Shown: positions 21,190-31,483 of the stretch, in pieces
Layout: every line of letters starts with the position of its first letter
Numbering within the stretch: the stretch's first letter is position 1
Assembly (NCBI GenBank): GCA_021792755.1
Contig: JAJYUA010000002.1
Span: forward strand, 124,001 to 188,000
Length of the DNA: 64,000 bases
Direction: 5' to 3'
Source of the DNA: Pseudomonadota bacterium
Lineage (GTDB): Bacteria > Pseudomonadota > Gammaproteobacteria > Steroidobacterales > Steroidobacteraceae
Position numbers and translations under genes: made by a program
The notes under the pieces: generated by a model
Told to the model about the DNA's origin: nothing
Databases searched by the model: none
What the model saw: only the letters and a program-made list of their open reading frames with translations

Positions 21190-22332
21190 ATGCGGCTGGT
21201 CACGGTCAACAGCGGCTCGACGTCGATCAAGCTTGCGGCGTTCGAGGCGATCGCCGGCACGGCGCACGCCGGTGCGCGGCTGCACCGTCTTGCGGCGGTG
21301 CATCACGAGGGCACGCACCTGGAGCCGGCGGTCGAGCTGCGCGCCTTTCTCGCGCAGCTGCCGGGTCCGCCGGCGGCGCTCGTGCATCGGGTGGTGCATG
21401 GTGCCGACCGGTTCACGCATCCGGTGCGGATCGATGATGCGGTACGCGCGGGCATTGGCGAGCTGGCTGCGCTTGCCCCACTGCACAACCCGCTGGCGCT
21501 GCGCTGGATCGATGCGGCGCGCGAGCTCTGCGATCGGTCCGTCGTGCAGGTGGCGGCATTCGACACCGCGTACTTCGCGTCCTTGCCGCGGGTGGCCGCG
21601 GAGTATGCCTTGCCGCCTGCGCTCGGCTGGGACGCCGGTGTGCGCCGTTACGGCTTCCATGGACTGGCGCACGAGGCGATGTGGCGCCGGTGGTGCGAGC
21701 TGAACCCGGCGCTCGAGAACGGCGGGCGCCTGATCAGCCTGCAGCTCGGCGGCGGCTGTTCGATCACGGCGCGTGACCAAGACGGGCTGCGCGACACCTC
21801 GATGGGCTTCTCGCCGCTCGAGGGCCTCGTGATGGCGAGCCGCTGCGGCGACATCGACGCGGCGGTGGTGCCGTACCTCGCCGAGCGGCGCAAATGCACG
21901 CCGGCGCGGTTGATCGAGTCGTTCAACCGCGAAGCGGGGTTGCTCGGACTCGGCGGCGCGAGCAGCGCAAGCGAACTGCTCGCCGCGGGCGGGGAGCGCG
22001 CCGAACGGGCCATCGAGCTCTACTGTTACCGCATCCGCAAGTACATCGGCGCGTACCTCACGGTGCTCGGCGGCTGCGACGGCATCGTCTTCGGCGGCGG
22101 CGTCGGGGAGCACGTGCCGCAGATCCGTGCCCGTGTGCTGGCGGGACTGCGCTTCGCGGGTGTCGAAATCGACGCCGCGGCAAATGCGGCAGCCGTCGGG
22201 CGCGACGGGCGCATCAGCACCGAGCAGAGCGCGATTGCGGCCTGGACGGTGTGCGTGGCCGAGGAGCCGCTGCTTGTGCGCGCGGCGCTGAGCGTGTTGG
22301 GCGGCAGTGCACACGCGCAGCCGGTTCGATAG
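21190..22332 (+). CDS. ackA: Acetate kinase (phosphoketolase-linked, divergent)
   Basis: This enzyme transfers phosphate between acetyl phosphate and ADP, yielding ATP and acetate. The 380-aa protein has the ASKHA-fold motifs VNSGSTSIKLAAF (canonical NAGSSSLK), HRVVHGADRF, YGFHGLAHEAM, SRCGDIDAAV and FGGGVGEHVPQIR. It diverges from typical AckA: the FDTAFH motif reads FDTAYF, losing that histidine, and the GIGEN loop reads GVGEH. The ATG at 21190 is preferred over a TTG at 21181. Placement directly after xfp supports use of phosphoketolase-derived acetyl phosphate; there is no pta nearby. Confidence 0.9.
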   Translation: MRLVTVNSGSTSIKLAAFEAIAGTAHAGARLHRLAAVHHEGTHLEPAVELRAFLAQLPGPPAALVHRVVHGADRFTHPVRIDDAVRAGIGELAALAPLHNPLALRWIDAARELCDRSVVQVAAFDTAYFASLPRVAAEYALPPALGWDAGVRRYGFHGLAHEAMWRRWCELNPALENGGRLISLQLGGGCSITARDQDGLRDTSMGFSPLEGLVMASRCGDIDAAVVPYLAERRKCTPARLIESFNREAGLLGLGGASSASELLAAGGERAERAIELYCYRIRKYIGAYLTVLGGCDGIVFGGGVGEHVPQIRARVLAGLRFAGVEIDAAANAAAVGRDGRISTEQSAIAAWTVCVAEEPLLVRAALSVLGGSAHAQPVR

Positions 22333-22374
22333 GAGCGCGGCCCCGAGCGGTCGCGTTCCCGGGCGCCGGCGCGC

Positions 22375-23907
22375 TTACAGCTCGAACTTGATCCCCTGAG
22401 CGAGGGGCAGCGCGCCGCTCCAGTTGATCGTGTTGGTCTGCCGGCGCATGTACGCCTTCCAGGCATCCGAGCCCGACTCGCGTCCTCCGCCGCTGTCTTT
22501 CTCCCCGCCGAACGCCCCGCCGATCTCCGCCCCCGAAGTGCCGATGTTGACGTTGGCGATGCCGCAGTCACTGCCGCCGGCGCCGAGGAAGCTCTCGGCC
22601 GCGCGCAGCCGCTCGGTGAACAGCGCCGAGGACAGGCCGTAGTGGCTCGCGTTCTGCTCGGCGATCGCCGTCTCGAGCGAGTCGACCGGGATCAGGTAAA
22701 GGATCGGCGCGAACGTCTCGTTCTGCACGACCGGCCAGTCGTTGCGCGCGCGGATCAGCGTCGGCTCGACGAAATGGCCGGGTCGATCGAGTACCTTGCC
22801 GCCGGCGAGCACTTCGCCGCCGGCGGCACGGGCGGCCTCGACCGCCGCCTTGAAGCGCTCGAGCGCCGCGGCGTCGATCAGCGGGCCCATGAGCGTCGCC
22901 GGATCGAGCGGGTCGCCGATGCGCACCTGGCGGTACGCGTTCACGAGGCGCCGCTCCAGCTCGGCGATGATCGAGCGGTGCGCAAACACCCGCCGCGTGG
23001 TGGTGCAGCGCTGCCCGGCGGTGCCGACCGCGCCGAACACGATGGCGGGCACGGCCAGCTCGAGGCTCGCCGATTCATCGACGATGATCGCGTTGTTGCC
23101 GCCGAGCTCAAGGAGGCTCTTGCCGAGGCGGGCCGCGACGCGTTCCCCGACCTTGCGGCCGACGGCCGTCGAGCCGGTGAAGGAAACCAGCGCGACGCGC
23201 CGGTCATCGACGAAACGCGTCGCCAGCTCGCTGCCGGCATCGATGAACAGCTGAAACACGGGCGCAAGCCCGTGTTTGCCCATCACCCGGTTGAGCAGCT
23301 TCTGCACCGCGATGGCGGTGAGGGGAGTCTTCGGCGAGGGCTTCCACACCGACACGTTGCCGCAGATTGCCGCAAGACACGCGTTCCATGCCCAGACCGC
23401 TACCGGGAAGTTGAACGCCGAGATGATGCCGATCACTCCGAGCGGGTGCCACTGCTCGTACATGCGGTGGCCCGGGCGCTCCGAGTGCATGGTAAGCCCG
23501 TAGAGCATGCGCGACTGGCCAACGGCAAAGTCGGCGATATCGATCATCTCCTGCACCTCGCCGAGCCCTTCGGCGAGGATCTTGCCGTTCTCGAGCGAAA
23601 CGAGCGCGCCGAGGTCCTCCTTCGCGGCGCGCAGCGCCTCGCCGAGCAGCCGCACCGCCTCGCCGCGCTTCGGCGCCGGCACGGCTCGCCACTGCGCGGC
23701 CGTATTCTGCGCCGAGCGCATCACGGCCTCGTAGTCGGCTGCATCGGCGGCGCGCACGGTGGCGAGCGCAGCGCCGGTGGCGGGATTGTGGACGGTGAGC
23801 ACGGGGCCGCCGCCGCGCCACTCGCCCGCGCCCGCGCAGACCCCGAGGTTCTCACCGCAGAGCTGCAGGCGCGCGAGCAGCGCCGGGATGTCGATGGCGG
23901 TGCTCAT
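22375..23907 (-). CDS. ALDH7-family aminoadipate-semialdehyde dehydrogenase
   Basis: This NAD(P)-dependent aldehyde dehydrogenase belongs to the antiquitin (ALDH7) group, which oxidises alpha-aminoadipate semialdehyde (in equilibrium with piperideine-6-carboxylate) to alpha-aminoadipate. The 510-aa protein carries [15 protein letters not shown] (catalytic Glu), [19 protein letters not shown] (catalytic Cys) and the ALDH7-specific C terminus [20 protein letters not shown] followed by [19 protein letters not shown]. The neighbouring gene, three bases upstream on the same strand, encodes a saccharopine/lysine-6-dehydrogenase-like enzyme whose product would be this substrate, so the two probably form a lysine catabolic operon. 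Confidence 0.92.
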   Translation of the reverse strand: MSTAIDIPALLARLQLCGENLGVCAGAGEWRGGGPVLTVHNPATGAALATVRAADAADYEAVMRSAQNTAAQWRAVPAPKRGEAVRLLGEALRAAKEDLGALVSLENGKILAEGLGEVQEMIDIADFAVGQSRMLYGLTMHSERPGHRMYEQWHPLGVIGIISAFNFPVAVWAWNACLAAICGNVSVWKPSPKTPLTAIAVQKLLNRVMGKHGLAPVFQLFIDAGSELATRFVDDRRVALVSFTGSTAVGRKVGERVAARLGKSLLELGGNNAIIVDESASLELAVPAIVFGAVGTAGQRCTTTRRVFAHRSIIAELERRLVNAYRQVRIGDPLDPATLMGPLIDAAALERFKAAVEAARAAGGEVLAGGKVLDRPGHFVEPTLIRARNDWPVVQNETFAPILYLIPVDSLETAIAEQNASHYGLSSALFTERLRAAESFLGAGGSDCGIANVNIGTSGAEIGGAFGGEKDSGGGRESGSDAWKAYMRRQTNTINWSGALPLAQGIKFEL

Positions 23908-23910
23908 CGT

Positions 23911-25077
23911 TCAGGCCGCCTTGTGAGTGCGCTGCCGGCCGGTCTTGCCCGCGACGATGACCTCCCCGGAGAGGTCCTTGCTGCCGCCGGGGGCGTAGTG
24001 ACGGCCGAACCGGTTGGCCAGGATCTCAGGCAGACGGAACTGCTCCTGGGCGACGAATCCGTGGTAGCGCTGCGGTTGCTCGAGCACCAGATCGACCACG
24101 GCGGTGATGCCCGCTGCGGTGGTCACCTGGATCGCCGACCACAGTCGCCCGGCGATCAGCTGCGGATAGATCTTGTTGACATAGTTCTCCTCGCGCAGCT
24201 GCCCGTCCTGCAGGCCGGTGACCGCGACGTACACGATGATCACGTCCTGCAGCGTCTGCGGCACGGCGTTCTCGAGGATGCGCTTGAGCGTGTCGCGATC
24301 CTGATTGAGCTTCAGGTCGTTCATCAGCAGGCGCATCTGCTCGCAGTGCCCGGGGTAGCGGATGGTCTTGTAGTTCATCGATTCGACGCTCACGCCGTGG
24401 GTTTCGGCGAGCGAGCCCAGGCCGCCCGAGGTATTGAACGCCTCGTACAGCGTGCCGTCTATTTCGATTTCCTCCAGGCCCTCGAGCGGCGCCACTTCGA
24501 CGCTGCGGCCATCGACGATCGCCTGGCAGGGATTGCCATATTCGTTGATCAGTCCCTCGGTGGACCAGGTGAGGGAGTACTTCAGCACGTTGTTCGGATG
24601 TTGCGGGAGCGCCCCGACACGCAGTTTCACTGCGCGCAGCTTCTCGAAGTGAGTGATGAGCTCGGCGGCGGCGATGCTGATGAATCCGGGCGCGAGCCCG
24701 CACTGCGGGACGAAGGCCTGGATCGAGCCTGTGGCCACGGCGCGCACGGCGCGGGTCACCGCGACGTCCTCGGTGAGGTCGAAATAGTGGATTGCGGCCC
24801 GGCGCGCCGCCTCCGCGACCGTGACGTTGCAGTAAAACGGCAGGCTGGAGATGACGGCATCGACCGGATGCTCGGCGAGGTGCCGATCGAGCGCTTCGCG
24901 GCTGCGTGCATCGAGTGCGTGGGCGGTGAGGCCTTTTTGTGCGTGCGCCTTGACCACGGCCTCAGCGACGGCACCATCGACGTCGGCAAGCTGGACCTGG
25001 TAGGCGCCCGAGCTGCAGAGCAGGCCGGAAATCAATGCGCCGATCTTGCCGGCGCCGAGAATCAGTACGCGGTGCAT
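23911..25077 (-). CDS. Saccharopine dehydrogenase / lysine 6-dehydrogenase family protein
   Basis: This NAD(P)-binding oxidoreductase of 388 aa opens with a Rossmann motif (VLILGAGKIGALISGLL) followed by the saccharopine-dehydrogenase domain (AVISSLPFYCNVTVAEAA, YFDLTEDV, FVPQCGLAPGFISIAA). The C-terminal domain includes VGALPQHPNNVLKYSLTWS. It could cleave saccharopine to glutamate and aminoadipate semialdehyde, or directly deaminate lysine at the epsilon position (lysine 6-dehydrogenase is of this fold and length). Both reactions feed the ALDH7 enzyme encoded three bases downstream. No lysine-ketoglutarate reductase is visible, which favours the second option. The start ATG at 25077 faces the DAHP synthase gene across an 84-base divergent promoter region. 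Confidence 0.85.
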   Translation of the reverse strand: MHRVLILGAGKIGALISGLLCSSGAYQVQLADVDGAVAEAVVKAHAQKGLTAHALDARSREALDRHLAEHPVDAVISSLPFYCNVTVAEAARRAAIHYFDLTEDVAVTRAVRAVATGSIQAFVPQCGLAPGFISIAAAELITHFEKLRAVKLRVGALPQHPNNVLKYSLTWSTEGLINEYGNPCQAIVDGRSVEVAPLEGLEEIEIDGTLYEAFNTSGGLGSLAETHGVSVESMNYKTIRYPGHCEQMRLLMNDLKLNQDRDTLKRILENAVPQTLQDVIIVYVAVTGLQDGQLREENYVNKIYPQLIAGRLWSAIQVTTAAGITAVVDLVLEQPQRYHGFVAQEQFRLPEILANRFGRHYAPGGSKDLSGEVIVAGKTGRQRTHKAA

Positions 25078-25161
25078 ATAGCCCTCGGGCTCAAAGAGTG
25101 AAACCGCGAATTGTCCGCCCAAGGTCCGGTCCGCGCCAGTCCATGGTAGCATTCTCCCGCT

Positions 25162-26529
25162 ATGCGCTCCCCCGAGACCACCTCCTGGCAGCCGGCCAGC
25201 TGGCAAGGCAAACCGGCCCTGCAGCAGCCCTTGTACGACGATCCGCTCGCTCTCGAGCAGGTGGTTGCCGAGCTCTCGCGGCTCCCGCCCATCGTGGTGT
25301 CGTGGGAGATCGAGGCGCTGCGCGAGCGCCTGGCGGCCGCGCAGCGCGGCCAGGCCTTCCTGCTGCAGGGCGGGGACTGTGCCGAGACCTTCGCCGACTG
25401 CGAATCGGACTCGATCGCTAAGAAGCTCAAGATTCTGCTGCAGATGAGCCTGGTGCTGCTGCAGGGACTGAAGCGGCCCATCATCCGCGTCGGACGCATG
25501 GCCGGACAGTACGCCAAGCCGCGCTCGGCCGACAGCGAGTCTCGAGATGGAGTGACCCTGCCGAGCTTCCGCGGCGATCTGGTGAACCGGCCGGAGTTCA
25601 CCGCCGAGGCGCGCCGTGCCGACCCGCAGCTGCTGCTACGCGGCTACGAGCGCGCCGCGCTCACGCTGAATTTCGTGCGGGCGCTGGTGGACGGGGGCTT
25701 TGCCGACCTGCACCACCCGGAGTACTGGGATCTCGGCTTCGTCAAGCACGCGCCCTTGAAGGACGCCTACCAGCGCATCGTGCAGTCGATCGGCGATGCG
25801 CTCGATTTCTTCGAGGGCATCAGCGGCACCGCGGTGCACGAGGCGACGCTGGTGGACTTCTATGCCAGCCACGAGGGCCTGCATCTGCTGTACGAGCAGG
25901 CGCAGACCCGCTTCATCCCGCGGCAGAACCGCTGGTACAACCTGTCGACGCACCTGCCCTGGATCGGCATGCGGACCGCCCGGCTCGATGGGGCACACCT
26001 GGAGTACTTCCGCGGCATCTCGAACCCCATCGGGGTGAAGGTCTCCGCCGGCATGGATGGCGCCTGGCTGCAGGGGGTCATCGCGACCCTGAACCCGCAG
26101 AACATCCCGGGGCGCCTGACGCTCATCCACCGCTTCGGGGCCAAGGACATCGCCTCGGCGTTGCCGAAGGCCATCGAGGCGGTGCGACAGAGCGGGCAGA
26201 CGGTGCTGTGGGTCTGCGATCCCATGCACGGCAACACCGAGACCACCACGGGGGGGCTGAAGACCCGGCGTTTCGAGAACATCCTGAAGGAGCTCGATCT
26301 CGCCTTCACCATCCATGCCGAGATGGGCTCGCACCTCGGCGGGGTGCACATCGAGCTGACCGGCGACGATGTGACCGAGTGCACCGGCGGGGCGAGGGGC
26401 CTCACCGATGCGGATCTGGCGAGGGCCTACCGCTCCACGGTCGATCCGCGCCTCAATCACGAGCAGGCGCTCGAGCTCGCCATGCTGATCGCCGAGCGCA
26501 GTCAGAACCGCCGGATGATGCGCGCCTGA
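25162..26529 (+). CDS. Class II 3-deoxy-7-phosphoheptulonate synthase
   Basis: This is the first enzyme of the shikimate pathway, condensing phosphoenolpyruvate and erythrose 4-phosphate. The 455-aa protein is of the class II (plant/Mycobacterium AroG-like) family. Motifs are QGGDCAETFADCESD, RVGRMAGQYAKPRS, GMRTARLDGAHLEYFRGI, NPIGVKVSAGM, VLWVCDPMHGNTETT and SHLGGVHIELTGDDVTEC. The metal-binding Cys, His and Glu lie in these segments. The ATG at 25162 is divergent from the saccharopine-type gene. Erythrose 4-phosphate is also a product of the phosphoketolase encoded at 18771. Confidence 0.95.
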   Translation: MRSPETTSWQPASWQGKPALQQPLYDDPLALEQVVAELSRLPPIVVSWEIEALRERLAAAQRGQAFLLQGGDCAETFADCESDSIAKKLKILLQMSLVLLQGLKRPIIRVGRMAGQYAKPRSADSESRDGVTLPSFRGDLVNRPEFTAEARRADPQLLLRGYERAALTLNFVRALVDGGFADLHHPEYWDLGFVKHAPLKDAYQRIVQSIGDALDFFEGISGTAVHEATLVDFYASHEGLHLLYEQAQTRFIPRQNRWYNLSTHLPWIGMRTARLDGAHLEYFRGISNPIGVKVSAGMDGAWLQGVIATLNPQNIPGRLTLIHRFGAKDIASALPKAIEAVRQSGQTVLWVCDPMHGNTETTTGGLKTRRFENILKELDLAFTIHAEMGSHLGGVHIELTGDDVTECTGGARGLTDADLARAYRSTVDPRLNHEQALELAMLIAERSQNRRMMRA

Positions 26530-26598
26530 AGCCCCCGGCGGGGCCTCATGCTGGATGGGATTCAGGATGGGGTGTTCGTTTACCGGTACAATGGGCGG

Positions 26599-27919
<1,321 letters not shown>

Positions 27920-27927
<8 letters not shown>

Positions 27928-28591
27928 AAAGATGCGCCCGGCGCGTGAGGTGCGGCGCGACGAGACGTACGACCCCGACTGCAGTCGCTGCCCCAGGCTG
28001 GCCGGTTTCTTGAGCGGGATCCGCGAGCGCTGGCCGGACTATTGGGCACGCCCCGTGCCGTCCTTCGGGGCGACCGATCCGCGCATCGTGATCGTGGGCC
28101 TCGCTCCGGGGCTGCATGGGGCGAACCGGACGGGCCGCCCGTTCACGGGCGACCATGCGGGGATCCTGCTTTACCGCACGCTCCATGAGGCGGGGCTCGC
28201 CACCCGGGCACACTCCGAGTCGGCCGATGATGGACTTCGGCTGCGCAACGCCCGCATCATCAACTCCGTAAAGTGCCTGCCGCCGGAGAACAAGCCTTTG
28301 CCGGCCGAGATCCGCGCCTGCAACGCGTATCTCGCGGCCGAGCTCGAGCGCTTGAAGCATGTGCAGGTGGTGCTCGCGCTCGGGCGGATTGCTCACGACG
28401 CCTTCCTCATGGCCACCGGGGCAAAGCGCGGCGAGTTCCCGTTCGCTCACGGCCGCGAGCATGCCCTGGCCGGGGGGGCGTACCTGATCGACTGCTACCA
28501 TTGCAGCCGTTACAACACCTCGACCGGGCGGCTCACCGCGCCGATGTTCAAGAAGGTGATCGCCCGGGCGTGCGAGCTGGCCGGCGTGTGA
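27920..28591 (+). CDS. Family 5 (UDGb-type) uracil-DNA glycosylase
   Basis: This base-excision repair enzyme is expected to remove uracil and other deaminated bases from DNA. The 223-aa protein begins with a cysteine cluster ([14 protein letters not shown]) that, with later cysteines ([18 protein letters not shown]), can hold an iron-sulfur cluster. Motif A reads [20 protein letters not shown], typical of family 5 rather than family 4. Motif 2 is [14 protein letters not shown]. The ATG at 27920 overlaps the icd stop by eight bases. The next gene is uvrC, so two DNA-repair genes are adjacent. Confidence 0.88.
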
Positions 28592-28616
28592 GACGGCCGG
28601 CATCTGGAATGGGCCG

Positions 28617-30437
28617 ATGAGCCCGCCGTTCGATCCCAAGTCCTACATTGCGGCGCTGCCGCGCCGACCCGGCGTCTATCGGATGTTCGGCGGCGCGCAC
28701 GAGCTGCTTTACGTCGGCAAGGCTAGAAGCCTGAAGGACCGGGTCGGCACGTATTTCGCCGCCGGCAACGTCAACCCGAAGGTCCAGGCGCTGGTTCACC
28801 AGATCGCCGACATCGAGGTCACCGTCACGAACTCCGAGATCGAGGCGCTGCTGCTCGAGTACAACCTCATCAAGGAGCATCGTCCGCGCTTTAACGTCGT
28901 GCTGCGCGACGACAAGAGCTTCCCCTACATCCATCTCACCGCCAGTCACACCTTCCCGCGGCTCGCGTTTCACCGCGGCCCGCGCAGCGCCCCCGGGCGC
29001 TACTTCGGTCCGTTCCCGAGCGCCGGCGCGGTCCGCGATACCCTGAATCAGCTGCAGAAGCTGTTCCGCATCCGCAACTGCCGCGACAGCTTCTTCGAGA
29101 ACCGAAGCCGTCCGTGCCTGCAGCACCAGATCGGCCGTTGCTCGGCCCCGTGCGTGGGGCTCATCAGCCGCGACGCCTATGCGCAGGACATCGATTCGGC
29201 GGTCAAGGTGCTCGAGGGACGCAGCGATGAGGTCAACGTCACGCTGCAGGCACGCATGCAGGAGGCCTCGGCCCGACTGGAGTTCGAGCGCGCTGCCCAG
29301 ATCCGCGACCAGCTGGCGGCGCTGAAAGCGATCCAGGCCCAGCAGGTGGTGACCGCCGAGGACGAGCGCGACGTGGACGTGATCGAGATCGTCGGGGAGC
29401 CGGGCGAGTACGCCGTCAGCGTCATGCTGGTGCGCGGCGGGCGCAATCTGGGCACCAGCAGCAGCTTCCCTCGCGCGGCGCTCGCGGAGCCGGAGGAGGC
29501 GCTGTCGTCCTTCCTGATGCAGTACTACGCCAGCCACGAGCCGCCGCCCGAGGTGCTGGTGGGGCGGCGGCTGGAGGACGCTGAGTCGCTCGAGCAGGCG
29601 CTCGCCGGGCTCGCCGGACACACCGTGCGCGTGCGCTGCCCGGCGCGGGGGCTCGCGGCCCGCTGGGTGCAGTTGACGCGGGAGAACGCTGCGCAGGCAT
29701 TGCGCATGCGGCTCTCTCGCAAGCAGGGGATGGAGGAGATGCTCTCGGCGCTCGCCGTGCAATTGGATCTGCCCGCGCCGCCGACGCGCATGGAGTGCTT
29801 CGACATCAGCCACACGGGCGGGGAGGGAACGGTGGCCTCGTGCGTGGTGTTCGGGACGGAGGGGTCGCTCAAGAAGGAATACCGGCGCTTCAATATCACC
29901 GGGGTGACTCCGGGGGACGACTACGGCGCTCTCAAGCAGGCCCTCGAGCGCCGCTACACCCGCATCCGGCACGAGGAGGTTGCACCGCCCGATCTGCTGC
30001 TGATCGATGGTGGCCTCGGACAGATCGATGGGGTGCACGAGGTGCTCGCCAAGCTCGGTTTCGCCGACCTTCCCCTGGTGGGGGTGGCCAAGGGGCCCGA
30101 TCGCCGTCCCGGGCAGGAGCGGCTCTTCGTCTACGGGCAGCCGGTGCCGAGGGTTCCGGAGGCGCACTCGCCGGCCTCGCGGCTCATCCAGCAGATCCGG
30201 GACGAGGCGCACCGCTTCGCCATCACCGGCCATCGCCGCAAGCGCGCACGGCGCTATACCAAATCGGTCCTGGAAGCGATCCCGGGGCTGGGACCGGCCA
30301 AGCGCCGGGCGCTGCTCACGCACTTCGGGGGATTGCAGGGAGTGTTGCGCGCCGGCGTGGCGGATCTCGAAAAGGTGTCCGGAATCGGCGCAACCCTGGC
30401 GCGCACGCTTTATGATCACCTGCATCCCGGCTCTTGA
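28617..30437 (+). CDS. uvrC: UvrABC system protein C (excinuclease)
   Basis: UvrC makes both incisions flanking a lesion in nucleotide excision repair. The 606-aa protein shows, in order, the GIY-YIG nuclease (RPGVYRMFGGAHELLYVGKA, residues 12-90), a cysteine-containing linker (NRSRPCLQHQIGRCSAPC), the UVR helix pair (ARLEFERAAQIRDQLAAL, about 220-237), the RNase-H-like nuclease (MECFDISHTGGEGTVASCVV, then LLLIDGGLGQ) and a C-terminal double helix-hairpin-helix (IPGLGPAKRRALL and VSGIGATLARTLY). The ATG is at 28617. pgsA follows after 12 bases, the same uvrC-pgsA arrangement as in E. coli. Confidence 0.97.
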   Translation: MSPPFDPKSYIAALPRRPGVYRMFGGAHELLYVGKARSLKDRVGTYFAAGNVNPKVQALVHQIADIEVTVTNSEIEALLLEYNLIKEHRPRFNVVLRDDKSFPYIHLTASHTFPRLAFHRGPRSAPGRYFGPFPSAGAVRDTLNQLQKLFRIRNCRDSFFENRSRPCLQHQIGRCSAPCVGLISRDAYAQDIDSAVKVLEGRSDEVNVTLQARMQEASARLEFERAAQIRDQLAALKAIQAQQVVTAEDERDVDVIEIVGEPGEYAVSVMLVRGGRNLGTSSSFPRAALAEPEEALSSFLMQYYASHEPPPEVLVGRRLEDAESLEQALAGLAGHTVRVRCPARGLAARWVQLTRENAAQALRMRLSRKQGMEEMLSALAVQLDLPAPPTRMECFDISHTGGEGTVASCVVFGTEGSLKKEYRRFNITGVTPGDDYGALKQALERRYTRIRHEEVAPPDLLLIDGGLGQIDGVHEVLAKLGFADLPLVGVAKGPDRRPGQERLFVYGQPVPRVPEAHSPASRLIQQIRDEAHRFAITGHRRKRARRYTKSVLEAIPGLGPAKRRALLTHFGGLQGVLRAGVADLEKVSGIGATLARTLYDHLHPGS

Positions 30438-30449
30438 GGTGGGGGGCGC

Positions 30450-31019
30450 TTGCGCTGGAATCTGCCGAACACGCTGACTTCGTTGCGGATCGCCGCCATC
30501 CCGCTCATCGTGCTGCTCTTTTACCTGCCCTACCCGTGGTCGAACCCGGCGGCAGGCCTGCTGTTCGCGGCGGCCGGCATCACCGATACCCTGGATGGGT
30601 ATTTCGCCCGCCGCCTGGGTCAGACCTCGCGTCTTGGCGCCTTTCTCGATCCGGTCGCGGACAAGCTGATCGTGGCGGTGGCCCTGGTGCTGATCGTGAG
30701 CCGCGATACCCGACTCGTCATCGTGCTGACGGCGGTCGTGATCATCGGGCGGGAGATTACCATCTCGGCGCTGCGCGAGTGGATGGCCGAGATCGGCCAG
30801 CGGCGCAAGGTCGCAGTCTCTCAGCTCGGCAAGATCAAGACCGTCCTGCAGATCATCGGGCTGTCAATGATGCTCTACCGCGTGCCGCTCGCGTTCTTCC
30901 CGACCTACCCGACTGGCGTAATGCTCACGGAGCTCGCCGCTCTGGCGACGCTCGTCTCGATGGTCGCCTACCTGCGGGCGGCATGGCCGGAGCTCAAGCG
31001 CCCGGAGCCCCCGCGCTGA
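30450..31019 (+). CDS. pgsA: CDP-diacylglycerol-glycerol-3-phosphate 3-phosphatidyltransferase
   Basis: This integral membrane enzyme makes phosphatidylglycerol phosphate, the committed step to acidic phospholipids. The 189-aa protein has the CDP-alcohol phosphotransferase signature DTLDGYFARRLGQTSRLGAF followed by LDPVADK, near residues 47-73, and four to five hydrophobic helices. The start is TTG at 30450 (LRWNLPNTLTSLRIAAIP), supported by the GAGGTGGGGGG ribosome-binding sequence just upstream. It lies downstream of uvrC in the familiar uvrC-pgsA pair. Confidence 0.95.
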   Translation: MRWNLPNTLTSLRIAAIPLIVLLFYLPYPWSNPAAGLLFAAAGITDTLDGYFARRLGQTSRLGAFLDPVADKLIVAVALVLIVSRDTRLVIVLTAVVIIGREITISALREWMAEIGQRRKVAVSQLGKIKTVLQIIGLSMMLYRVPLAFFPTYPTGVMLTELAALATLVSMVAYLRAAWPELKRPEPPR

Positions 31020-31020
31020 G

Positions 31021-31036
31021 CGCTCAACCTTGAGCG
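31021..31036 (+). terminator. Small hairpin after pgsA
   Basis: CGCTCAA and TTGAGCG form a perfect 7-base inverted repeat with CC between them, two bases after the pgsA stop. There is no T-run, so it is at best a weak or Rho-assisted end of the uvrC-pgsA transcript. Confidence 0.35.
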
Positions 31037-31049
31037 TCACCTCTGCGCC

Positions 31050-31077
31050 TTGACTTCGGGCAGGGGCACCCTAAAAT
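31050..31077 (+). promoter_or_regulatory. Promoter of tRNA-Gly
   Basis: A -35 element TTGACT (31050-31055) and a -10 element TAAAAT (31072-31077) are separated by 16 bases. The -10 is followed by a GC-rich discriminator, and the mature tRNA begins 19 bases after it. This is a good sigma-70 match for a stable-RNA promoter. Confidence 0.7.
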
Positions 31078-31095
31078 GCCGGCTCTTACCGCGAT

Positions 31096-31171
31096 GCGGG
31101 AATAGCTCAGTTGGTAGAGCGCAACCTTGCCAAGGTTGAGGTCGCGAGTTCGAGCCTCGTTTCCCGCTCCA
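31096..31171 (+). tRNA. tRNA-Gly (anticodon GCC)
   Basis: The sequence folds into a complete cloverleaf of 76 bases: acceptor GCGGGAA paired with TTCCCGC, D arm GCTC/GAGC, anticodon arm CAACC/GGTTG with loop TTGCCAA (anticodon GCC at 31129-31131), and a T arm with GTTCGAGCC. The discriminator is T, and CCA is encoded. It reads GGC and GGU glycine codons. It marks the border between the dense housekeeping block and the gene-poor region that follows. Confidence 0.97.
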
Positions 31172-31483
31172 ATAAATCAAAGGCCTAGGCGAGCCAGCCT
31201 AACGCCACAATCCGCGGTAAGTGCCCCGTAAGGGCGACCGGCGGACACTCGCTTGCCTCCTGGCTCGGCCCTGCCACGAGCGCCGCCCAACCGTGCCTAC
31301 ACACGGCCGAGCGGCTCACCACGCAACACGCAGCAGTGTCACAGGGTTACCGCAAAAGATCTCGCACCTTTCTCCCTTCCGCCCCCGCGCCGCTGACGCG
31401 CCCCGCTCGACTCGATCGGGCGGATCGTCGGGGCCGCGCTCAGCTCGGCGCAGACTACGGGCAACGATTCGCTCGCTGAGGCG
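31172..31483. other. Gene-poor stretch after tRNA-Gly
   Basis: I see no supported gene here. The sequence is less GC-rich than the upstream block. An open frame enters from about 31395 (LDSIGRIVGAALSSAQTTG) and continues into the fragment at 31484, but it has no start codon. No copy of the tRNA 3' end was noticed downstream by eye. Confidence 0.5.

Noticed and set aside
18777-21260. 827-codon reverse open frame antisense to phosphoketolase
   Set aside because: The composition is His/Arg/Asp-rich with no domain, and it mirrors the xfp coding sequence.
22642-25101. 819-codon forward open frame antisense to the lysine module
   Set aside because: It is a shadow of the ALDH7 and saccharopine-type genes, which carry complete family motifs.
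28548-30425. 625-codon reverse open frame antisense to uvrC
   Set aside because: It is a shadow frame; uvrC on the forward strand is complete.
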